Made by a program: the position numbers and the translations under genes. Under the pieces are notes generated by a model. It was not told the DNA's origin and did not search any database. It saw nothing but the letters and a program-made list of their open reading frames with translations. A stretch of DNA of 25,466 nt from a virus: the IMG/VR virus record IMGVR_UViG_3300007509_000057, positions 1 to 25,466 of that record; one strand, written 5' to 3'. This document shows, piece after piece, positions 13,068 to 18,386 of this stretch; the first letter of the stretch is position 1, and each line of letters opens with the position of its first letter.

Positions 13068-14764
13068 ATATTTTCGTACAGCGGAAGCAGGTCTTCTGGA
13101 ATCTGCTCCTTCGCTTCAGTATATGTTTTGAATTTGTCCCAGCCAAAGTGTTTTCTTAGTCCACCGACTTGGTTGCCACTGGCATCTCTCTGACCGTTCG
13201 CCCAATTCTCAACCCAGTCCATTCTTTGATTGGCTTGGATACGTTTTAGTTCGAGTTCCCTAAGTCTATACTCCATTGCCCTAAGTTCTTTTTCTCGATG
13301 GCTTAGTTTTACGCGGCTTAAACGTAAATCTCCCTTTATTTCTTCGGGGGGTATGCTTGCTTTGAATCTGTTTATCTCCGGCAGTAAAGAATTGATTTCG
13401 TCTGAGAGTCTGAAGTAATCAGCCTCCGTTTCTTTCCAGTAAGCCGCCATTTCTTTGGCGAGGTCGTCGTCGCTCTGGAAAATTCTTTTGGTATCACGGG
13501 CCATGATGTCGGCTTGCTCATCGGCTTCGGCTTTCAGGTAGCGCGCCATTGTTGCAGGGGCATCGAGCACGCCGTCTTCGTCAACAACTTTCAAATCGGC
13601 CATCTCTGGATACCAGTCATCGATGCGAGGCTCATCAAACCAACCCTGCATCCTCATTTCATGCCATTCTTCTGGATCAAGAGTACCTTCTTCTGCTTGT
13701 TTAGTTGCTCTTTGCAAATAAGATTCGTCTAACAGTTCGCTGTCCAGAGACTCTAGGTAGTCTTGGGTTTCACGCCAGTCAAGTCGGCCACCTCTTTCTT
13801 GAGGGCCGATGTCGTGCAGGCTATCGGATAGCAGTTCGGGGTGGGACTCTGCTTGTTTAGTAGACGTGCGCTCAATGCCTTTGCGCTTTGCGGCCCAGTC
13901 TAGGAAGTCGGAGTAGTTTCCTGCTTCCTCGAATAATGTTTTGTAGCCGTCGCGCGAATTGGGATGCTTGAACGCATCCAAGGCGAATTCGCCCTCTCGC
14001 CAACCTCTTTCGTCTAACATGACTGAAGTTTGGGCTTTCTTGCCAGAAGATTTCTCGATCAACCCTTCGGCTATGTCCCAACCGCCCCAGTGTCGGAGTT
14101 CCGCTCCAGTGCTGGCGTGCGTTGCGGCTGATGCGAGGGGTGCGTGCGCTATGGTGGCGGCGTCCTTTGCGAATTCGCCAACGAGTGGCGCGCCCTTCTT
14201 TACGATAGTTGAGATGGCGGGTGCGCCGATGATGGCGGCGGCTGTGCCTAAGCCTACGTTGCGCATGGCTTCGCGTCTTGATGGATCGTGCTTGTGGACT
14301 TTGTCCCGTAGCATAGGGGCGGGCGAGTGCAGGAAATCCATAGTGCGGGCGTAGAGGTCATCGAGGGCCGCGCCGATAGCGGAGCCAGCCTTGGAGTCGG
14401 CTATGGCTTGGAGCGCAGGATCAGCGGCGATCTTGCCAGAGCGATATAGGAACTGGCCAAGTGGTGTGGCTGTGGCTGTGAGTCCCAGTTCGAGATAGTC
14501 TTGGAAGTCGAGTTCTTGTTGGTTCGCGGCTTTGTTGATAGGGCGGGAAAATACGCCGCCGATGAAGCCAAGGGGGTAGCCGGGTAGGCCGTAGCGATTC
14601 GTGAACTCTTGGCGGGATACGTCGTCCGACCAGAACTCATCGCTCATGCGTCGCATGTCTTTGGTAAGCCAGTCGGTTAGTGCGGAGACTGGGTTGTTCG
14701 GGGCGTAGAACTGGTGCTCGCCTTCGTATGTTTTGCCTGTGACGGGGGAGGTGTATGAAGGCAT
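13064..14764 (-). CDS. late-type virion-associated protein, unknown
   Basis: A 566-residue protein. The N-terminal third is Pro/Tyr/Phe-rich with hydrophobic helices, and a strongly apolar Ala/Gly stretch about residues 172-225 (NVGLGTAAAIIGAPAIS) could be membrane-active. The rest is acidic, with coiled-coil-like helices near 455-545. I recognise no domain. The length, mixed composition and position beside an HExxH protein on the minus strand suit an internal virion or injected protein, but this is inference. The ATG at 14764 follows the upstream stop by two bases (TAGCCATG). Confidence 0.7.
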   Translation of the reverse strand: MPSYTSPVTGKTYEGEHQFYAPNNPVSALTDWLTKDMRRMSDEFWSDDVSRQEFTNRYGLPGYPLGFIGGVFSRPINKAANQQELDFQDYLELGLTATATPLGQFLYRSGKIAADPALQAIADSKAGSAIGAALDDLYARTMDFLHSPAPMLRDKVHKHDPSRREAMRNVGLGTAAAIIGAPAISTIVKKGAPLVGEFAKDAATIAHAPLASAATHASTGAELRHWGGWDIAEGLIEKSSGKKAQTSVMLDERGWREGEFALDAFKHPNSRDGYKTLFEEAGNYSDFLDWAAKRKGIERTSTKQAESHPELLSDSLHDIGPQERGGRLDWRETQDYLESLDSELLDESYLQRATKQAEEGTLDPEEWHEMRMQGWFDEPRIDDWYPEMADLKVVDEDGVLDAPATMARYLKAEADEQADIMARDTKRIFQSDDDLAKEMAAYWKETEADYFRLSDEINSLLPEINRFKASIPPEEIKGDLRLSRVKLSHREKELRAMEYRLRELELKRIQANQRMDWVENWANGQRDASGNQVGGLRKHFGWDKFKTYTEAKEQIPEDLLPLYENI

Positions 14765-14766
14765 GG

Positions 14767-15411
14767 CTAGTTAAAGAGCGACAGCATTGCGTTCGCATCT
14801 TCCACGAGGGGTGCGGCTTCTCCATGTTCTGAAAGCCACATGTTTGCCTGCTTTCGTGATTCTTCGCCCCCATATATTAGATCGTAGTTACGCATCAAGG
14901 TTTCTTCTTCTGCTTTAGTCAGGTTTAGTTCCGATCCAATAGTTCTATCGTATCCGCGATGGCGAAACTCGTGACGCCATGTATCATTTGGCGTGGGATC
15001 GGAATTAGAGTTGAACAGCGCGACGATGTCGCTACTACTCATCTCATCTCCTGTGTTCTCGACCCAGTTCTCGAAGCCCTGATCGTTGCGAAGCCAGTTG
15101 TTTTTTGAGAGTTTGTCGTAAAGTTTTTCGGGGCTTATTCCGTGGACTCGTGCCGCAAATTCAGCATCGCTTTGTAGGAAGGAGGAGGGCAAATTGTCAT
15201 GTTGCACTCCAGCGTGCGGCCAGAATACCCTGTCGTTCAAGCCAAGGTCGATGTACTCGGCTACGCCTGCGTCGACGCCATGTTTTAGGAGGGGGTCTGG
15301 CTCCATCCACGCGCCCGGTCTCGTGCGGGGCGTAAGCATTTCCATTTCAAATTCCATGTCTCCGAATAGTTCGGAGTAGTATTGCTTGAGACCGAATTCG
15401 TCAGACCACAT
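14767..15411 (-). CDS. putative HExxH metallopeptidase, virion-associated
   Basis: A 214-residue protein with TWRHEFRHRGYDRTIG, giving HExxH at residues 147-151 followed by RG, the pattern of zincin-type zinc peptidases. A Glu-rich stretch (LTKAEEE, 164-170) is a plausible third ligand region. Similar HExxHxG segments occur in phage virion or polyvalent proteins. The N-terminal 140 residues are of unknown type. It lies directly upstream of the 566-aa gene with a two-base gap, so the two are probably expressed and packaged together. The catalytic call rests only on the motif. Confidence 0.6.
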   Translation of the reverse strand: MWSDEFGLKQYYSELFGDMEFEMEMLTPRTRPGAWMEPDPLLKHGVDAGVAEYIDLGLNDRVFWPHAGVQHDNLPSSFLQSDAEFAARVHGISPEKLYDKLSKNNWLRNDQGFENWVENTGDEMSSSDIVALFNSNSDPTPNDTWRHEFRHRGYDRTIGSELNLTKAEEETLMRNYDLIYGGEESRKQANMWLSEHGEAAPLVEDANAMLSLFN

Positions 15412-15435
15412 GATTATCGCAGTGTAGAAAAAGCG

Positions 15436-15654
15436 CTAAGTTGCGTCGTCCCGGTCGATCTGCTCCATCATCTGCTCGTCGAGGAGCACTTGGCAGTAAG
15501 TAATGATTTTGCGAAGATCGGAGACGGCATCGCATCCCGGCATGTTGTAGCGGGAGATGTACTTCACGATACAACCCTCCACAAAGCCAAGGTTGTTTGC
15601 TCGGATGTATTCGAGGGGGTTAATTTTTAGGTCATAGTGGGTGGGCTTGATCAT
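15436..15654 (-). CDS. DUF3310-family protein
   Basis: A 72-residue protein that matches the DUF3310 pattern: HYDLKINPLEYIRANNLGF, VEGCIVKYISRYN, then SDLRKIITYCQVLLDEQM. This family is common in phages, usually near replication and nucleotide genes, and its biochemical role is not settled. The ATG at 15654 overlaps the end of the upstream nuclease gene (ATGA, 15651-15654). It ends 25 bases before the peptidase gene. Confidence 0.88.
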   Translation of the reverse strand: MIKPTHYDLKINPLEYIRANNLGFVEGCIVKYISRYNMPGCDAVSDLRKIITYCQVLLDEQMMEQIDRDDAT

Positions 15655-16082
15655 GGGCCTATCCTTCTGAATCGTGTGGTTGGAATATGGACGGTTGGCT
15701 CGATGTCTTGACTGTCGTTACGGTCTGTCCGGCCAGAGATTACGATGTCGAGGTCGTGGGTGGGGTCGTAGCGGTACTGGAAGTAGGAGTCGGTGTTGTC
15801 TTGGACGATGAAGAAGAACGGAACGCGCCAGTTTGTGAGCCACGATATACCGGCGTTGAGTTTGTGGGTGCTTAGGAATATCGTGGGGTAGGTGGGCGGT
15901 GACATGGATAGGGCGCGCCGCTTGAATTCGACGACGGCGATTGGCTTGTCGCCTCGGGTCACGATAAAGTCGATGTTGTAGCGTATGGGTAGTTTGTGTA
16001 GGTCGGCGCGCCAGTGTCCTTCGAGGTAGGCGGCCAGTTTTTGCTCGTGGGCGAGGTCGGCGGGGGTTTCGTATAACGTCAT
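15651..16082 (-). CDS. PD-(D/E)XK nuclease-like protein
   Basis: A 143-residue protein. YNIDFIVTRGDKPIAVVEFKRR gives the D38...E52-x-K54 signature of PD-(D/E)XK nucleases, with E13 in the first helix. The core is followed by beta strands (PFFFIVQDN). The expected reaction is metal-dependent DNA cleavage, but the substrate is unknown. It overlaps the neighbouring nuclease gene by ATGA at 16079-16082, so two different PD-(D/E)XK proteins are translated in tandem. Confidence 0.7.
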   Translation of the reverse strand: MTLYETPADLAHEQKLAAYLEGHWRADLHKLPIRYNIDFIVTRGDKPIAVVEFKRRALSMSPPTYPTIFLSTHKLNAGISWLTNWRVPFFFIVQDNTDSYFQYRYDPTHDLDIVISGRTDRNDSQDIEPTVHIPTTRFRRIGP

Positions 16083-16450
16083 GAAGTGCCTTCTTCGAGT
16101 TCCTGTAAGTAAGATGCGTAAAGAGTGGTGAAGTCCGACAGAGTTAGGAGGACGTAGGCGTCGTCAATGGCTTGGCGGTTCCGGCGGTTGACGACAACTG
16201 GGATCGAGTCTGCTGGGGCGTTGGCTTGGGCTTGGCGGAGTGCTCCGGGGAAGTCGAGTTTTTCTACACGCTTGGCCTCGATGGATAAGCGGGGCAGGCC
16301 AGTGAGGTCTTCTTGCCCTTGGCCTCGGTCGTGGAACTGTTGGGTGAGGCAGGTGCGCCTGACTTCGAGGCCAGTTTTATCTCGGAAGTAGGCGGCGAGT
16401 TCGCGCTCGAAGGCGTGGCCCTTGGCTCGGATGGTCTTGACGTTAGGCAT
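16079..16450 (-). CDS. PD-(D/E)XK endonuclease / Holliday-junction resolvase-like
   Basis: A 123-residue protein. KGHAFERELAAYFRD supplies the first-helix Glu (E15), EDLTGLPRLSIEAKRVE the D48...E58-x-K60 core, and IPVVVNRR a following strand. This order is typical of phage PD-(D/E)XK endonucleases and Hjc-like resolvases, which cleave branched DNA during recombination and packaging. The ATG at 16450 is preferred, with GGAG at seven bases. A TTG one codon earlier also reads open. It overlaps the stop of the upstream HTH/zinc gene. Confidence 0.8.
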   Translation of the reverse strand: MPNVKTIRAKGHAFERELAAYFRDKTGLEVRRTCLTQQFHDRGQGQEDLTGLPRLSIEAKRVEKLDFPGALRQAQANAPADSIPVVVNRRNRQAIDDAYVLLTLSDFTTLYASYLQELEEGTS

Positions 16451-16745
16451 CAAGGTCTCCGGTGCGTTGGCGTTTCTTACAGCGGTTGCATACGTACTGC
16501 CACTTGGGTCGTGGCTTGGTTGTCTTGCAAATTAGACAGGGGCGTGTCCACTTTTCAGTTCGCCTACTCTCAGCCACGACATACTTTGCGGCGTCGTAGT
16601 GGGCGAGACCTTCTCGCATGAGGATGCGGCGCAACGTGTCTACGCAACAGCCAATGTGGTCTGCTAGTTCTTGCTCAGTTTTCTTGTCTTTGTTCGCTTT
16701 GAGCCAACGCACTTGGGTTGCGGAGAGTTGGATTCTCCGTCCCAT
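16443..16745 (-). CDS. HTH and zinc-ribbon regulator
   Basis: A 100-residue protein with two parts. Residues 8-45 look like a homeodomain-type helix-turn-helix (ATQVRWLKANKDKKTEQELADHIG, then CVDTLRRILMREGL). Residues 69-95 form a CxxC...CxxC zinc ribbon (CLICKTTKPRPKWQYVCNRC). It is likely a DNA-binding regulator and is the first gene of the minus-strand operon, ten bases from the -10 of its promoter. It could therefore regulate that promoter itself. An exact copy of the CGTGGCTTGG word lies within it (16510-16519). Confidence 0.75.
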   Translation of the reverse strand: MGRRIQLSATQVRWLKANKDKKTEQELADHIGCCVDTLRRILMREGLAHYDAAKYVVAESRRTEKWTRPCLICKTTKPRPKWQYVCNRCKKRQRTGDLDA

Positions 16746-16754
16746 TGGGCGCGC

Positions 16755-16783
16755 AATATAAAGGGCGGGGAAGGGGTGGTCAA
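16755..16783 (-). promoter_or_regulatory. sigma70-type promoter of minus-strand operon
   Basis: On the minus strand, -35 TTGACC (16783-16778), 17-base spacer, -10 TATATT (16760-16755). The transcript would start near 16748 with almost no leader. It drives the HTH/zinc gene, two nucleases, DUF3310 and the virion genes. Its -35 is part of TTGACCACCC, also found at the two plus promoters at 16905 and 17131. Confidence 0.8.
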
Positions 16784-16824
16784 CTCATTAGATATGGTAC
16801 TATGGTCTGTGAGGCCAGTGTGGA

Positions 16825-16843
16825 GACACCCGTCAGGGGTGTC
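16825..16843. promoter_or_regulatory. palindromic operator candidate
   Basis: GACACCC-GTCAG-GGGTGTC, seven-base arms with five-base centre. It has the same half-site GGGTGTC as the operators at 4467 and 11042, but the arms are in the outward order. It lies between the minus promoter and the small-RNA promoter. Confidence 0.55.
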
Positions 16844-16904
16844 GACACACACTACGACAGGCGGGGAAAGTAGAAAAGCCAGTTACTACAGGTACTTACG
16901 TGGT

Positions 16905-16933
16905 TTGACCACCCTAACTTTTTCCTGTAAAAT
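16905..16933 (+). promoter_or_regulatory. sigma70-type promoter of candidate small RNA
   Basis: -35 TTGACC (16905-16910), 17-base spacer, -10 TAAAAT (16928-16933), start expected near 16940. No gene follows before the terminator at 17084-17115, so its product should be a short RNA of about 175 nt. Confidence 0.8.
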
Positions 16934-16934
16934 C

Positions 16935-17115
16935 GCTTTCGCTGTTTCTCTGTAGCGCTTGCTCTGCTTCACCCCTTACAGGGTTCAGCAGAGAAGTATC
17001 AAAGATACTCTAGTATAGTAGTACCGTGCGATACAGCGAAAGTGAGAACCAGCATTTTCATGACTCCTCCTCTGTAGTTATTCGGCCCGCCCTAAACAAG
17101 CGGGCCTCTTTTTTT
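16935..17115 (+). ncRNA. candidate structured small RNA
   Basis: The segment has a strong promoter, a terminator and no open frame with a binding site. Its outer arms pair over 11-12 bases (16935-16945 with 17033-17043). Inside is a two-part hairpin (CTCTGCT 16962-16968 with AGCAGAG 16987-16993, inner ACCC/GGGT) and a hairpin AGTATC-AAA-GATACT (16995-17009). Between the outer stem and the terminator, GACTCCTCCTCTG (17062-17074) is unpaired in this fold and resembles an anti-Shine-Dalgarno sequence. If transcription starts near 16940 the outer stem loses its first four or five pairs. It does not match the rod shape of 6S RNA or any RNA I recognise. Confidence 0.55.
17084..17115 (+). terminator. 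rho-independent terminator
   Basis: A perfect 7-bp stem GGCCCGC/GCGGGCC (17084-17090 with 17100-17106), a nine-base loop and TCTTTTTTT. It ends the candidate small RNA. Confidence 0.92.
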
Positions 17116-17130
17116 GTACCTCAAAAGGTA

Positions 17131-17160
17131 TTGACCACCCACCCAAAGGTGTCTTACACT
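17131..17160 (+). promoter_or_regulatory. promoter of zinc-ribbon/lipoprotein operon
   Basis: -35 TTGACC (17131-17136), 18-base spacer, -10 TACACT (17155-17160). The sequence AAGGTGT-CTT-ACACTT over the -10 is an imperfect palindrome that reuses the GGTGT half-site. It shares TTGACCACCC with the two nearby promoters. Confidence 0.6.
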
Positions 17161-17272
17161 TCGTACCGCTCATGCTCAGGTCGAGTCGGATACGCCCACT
17201 CCTGTTCTTTTCGACCCGCGCGTGCCGGGTCTCCTCCGACAGCACGCACCCTTTTCACAACTTGGTGGTGAC

Positions 17273-17539
17273 ATGACAGAAAACACTTTCGTTTGCCGGG
17301 TTTGCGGATCGCGGCAGTTTTTCCACGCCGGGGTGTCAAGTCGGGGATTCCTGACGCAAGGCGAGGGGGATCGGGAGCCTCAGATCAACTATGAGCAGGT
17401 GCACCTGTATGGGTGCGCTAGTTGTACGGCCCTGTTCCTGTTGCCGCAGGCGTTCAGTGCGGTGGACAAGATCGAGCCGCCCGATGAGGACGAACTGCCA
17501 CCTTCCACTCATCCAAGCCACGAAGCGGAGGACGACTAA
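17273..17539 (+). CDS. small zinc-ribbon protein
   Basis: An 88-residue protein with CRVCGSRQF near residue 8 and CASCTALF near 49, two CxxC pairs spaced as in a zinc ribbon, then an acidic Pro/Glu/Asp tail. It is not otherwise recognised. The ATG at 17273 has only a weak binding site (GGTGGTGA). It is the first gene of a three-gene operon with two lipoproteins. The stop TAA shares its last base with the next ATG, and CCAAGCCACG occurs at 17513-17522 near its end. Confidence 0.7.
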   Translation: MTENTFVCRVCGSRQFFHAGVSSRGFLTQGEGDREPQINYEQVHLYGCASCTALFLLPQAFSAVDKIEPPDEDELPPSTHPSHEAEDD

Positions 17540-17685
17540 TGCGTCTCTTAAATATGACAATGCTGGCCGTGTTCTCGGCCATTGTCTTGAGCGGCTGTTC
17601 GGGTCTTGCGGCAATCACCGTGTCCGACACGACCTACAGCACCGGAATATTCATCGATAAGGAGAGAAAACTTGAATTGGACTGA
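17539..17685 (+). CDS. small phage lipoprotein
   Basis: A 48-residue protein: a short N-terminus MRLLN, a hydrophobic run, and a clear lipobox LSGC at residues 17-20, after which signal peptidase II would cleave before Cys20. The mature 29 residues would be anchored by lipid, facing the periplasm or outside. There is no Asp at +2, so sorting to the outer membrane is plausible. Phage lipoproteins of this size are usually spanin Rz1-like or superinfection-exclusion proteins. It lacks the Pro-rich Rz1 composition. Confidence 0.7.
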   Translation: MRLLNMTMLAVFSAIVLSGCSGLAAITVSDTTYSTGIFIDKERKLELD

Positions 17686-17872
17686 ACTGTTACGCGATTA
17701 CTGGAAGATCATCCTCGCGTTCATTGTTGGCTTCCTGCTGTGCTCATCCCTGATGGGATGCGTTGAGGTAGGTGGCTCGTCTACGGGGATAGACGTGTGC
17801 TCTGGAACAGAGTGTTCGGACGGTCACGATGAGTCCGACAGCAGTACGGACAACTCCGACAACTCATCGTAG
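17672..17872 (+). CDS. second small lipoprotein, TTG start
   Basis: A 66-residue protein starting at TTG 17672, seven bases after GGAG and 14 bases inside the previous gene. It has N-terminal charged residues, a hydrophobic segment WKIILAFIVGFLLCSSLMGC and a lipobox LMGC at 27-30. The mature part is short, with two more cysteines (C43, C48) and a Ser/Asp-rich acidic tail. The pairing of two overlapping lipoproteins is unusual. A role in exclusion of other phages or in lysis is possible but unproven. Confidence 0.65.
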   Translation: MNWTELLRDYWKIILAFIVGFLLCSSLMGCVEVGGSSTGIDVCSGTECSDGHDESDSSTDNSDNSS

Positions 17873-17913
17873 TAACGCCAACACGGTATCGGCGGCTGAT
17901 CGTCGCCGGTGCC

Positions 17914-18033
17914 GTGTTACTGACAGCGTTCTATTTGTATCACGGGCTTGCGCTGTATCTCACCAAAACTCAAGATTCTGGTAACGCATGTCTTCAAGTG
18001 ACACTGGCGGGGGCGGAGCCAGAGTGCGATTGA
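17914..18033 (+). CDS. possible small membrane peptide
   Basis: From GTG 17914, a 39-residue frame. Together with the codons just upstream (no ATG) it reads RRLIVAGAVLLTAFYLYHGL, a strong transmembrane pattern with positive charges first, and a Cys-containing end (CLQVTLAGAEPECD). It follows the lipoproteins, but the start is not convincing and its 3' half overlaps the end of the minus-strand gene (17960-18214). It may be real with an unusual start or chance. Confidence 0.3.
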   Translation: MLLTAFYLYHGLALYLTKTQDSGNACLQVTLAGAEPECD

Positions 18034-18214
18034 ATAGTATTCGCTCGATATAGATGTCGAGTAATTGCCTGACCATAGGTTTGTACTCATCGGGCACGTC
18101 TTCGTGAAATCGCCTTTCTCGCTCGACCCCGTCTTTAACCTTCAGTAACGGAAAGAAGTATTGGCGCGGGCTTTTGCCCCCGTAAAACTTAATTTCTTTT
18201 TTTCTTCTCGCCAT
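17960..18214 (-). CDS. small basic hypothetical protein
   Basis: An 84-residue protein starting MARRKKEIKFYGGK at 18214. A longer frame to 18247 exists but has no better ribosome binding site. It is basic at the N-terminus, with a helix near KPMVRQLLDIYIERILF. It is the last gene of the minus-strand replication transcript, overlapping the end of 18189-18386. Unknown function. Its last codons lie opposite a possible plus-strand membrane peptide. Confidence 0.6.
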   Translation of the reverse strand: MARRKKEIKFYGGKSPRQYFFPLLKVKDGVERERRFHEDVPDEYKPMVRQLLDIYIERILFNRTLAPPPPVSLEDMRYQNLEFW

Positions 18215-18386
18215 TCTTCTTTTCTCTTGCCAAACGCATAGCGTCATCTATTGCCGCCTCTCTGGTGAGGGCGTTGCTCGTTACCGACATAAAGGTTTTC
18301 TCTGCGTCTGTGACCGTGCAACCCCAGTTGCCTAACGGGTCTTGGAAGTCTTCGATTCTGAAGCCGTCAATAAGATGTATGCTCAT
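18189..18386 (-). CDS. small hypothetical protein
   Basis: A 65-residue protein, start at 18386 chosen because the ATG overlaps the PrimPol-helicase stop as ATGA. A further ATG four codons upstream has no such coupling. It has a beta-like first half (IDGFRIEDFQDPLGNWGCTV) and a helical, Lys-rich C-terminus (AAIDDAMRLAREKKNGEKKK). Its function is unknown, but its close coupling to the helicase suggests a replication accessory. Confidence 0.65.
   Translation of the reverse strand: MSIHLIDGFRIEDFQDPLGNWGCTVTDAEKTFMSVTSNALTREAAIDDAMRLAREKKNGEKKKRN

Larger units (their letters stand above)
16746..17272. other. non-coding regulatory stretch between divergent operons
   Basis: 527 bases without a credible gene. 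It holds the minus promoter (16755-16783), a perfect palindrome GACACCC-GTCAG-GGGTGTC (16825-16843), a plus promoter (16905-16933), a structured region ending in a terminator (16935-17115) and a second plus promoter (17131-17160). The leader of the gene at 17273 includes TCTCCTCC (about 17229-17237). Confidence 0.8.

Noticed and set aside
13230-14354. Plus-strand frames within the 566-aa minus gene
   Set aside because: No ribosome binding sites, and the minus frame is continuous and protein-like.
16935-17115. 6S RNA or tmRNA identity for the structured region
   Set aside because: The fold is multi-branched rather than a single rod, and there is no tRNA-like domain or tag frame.
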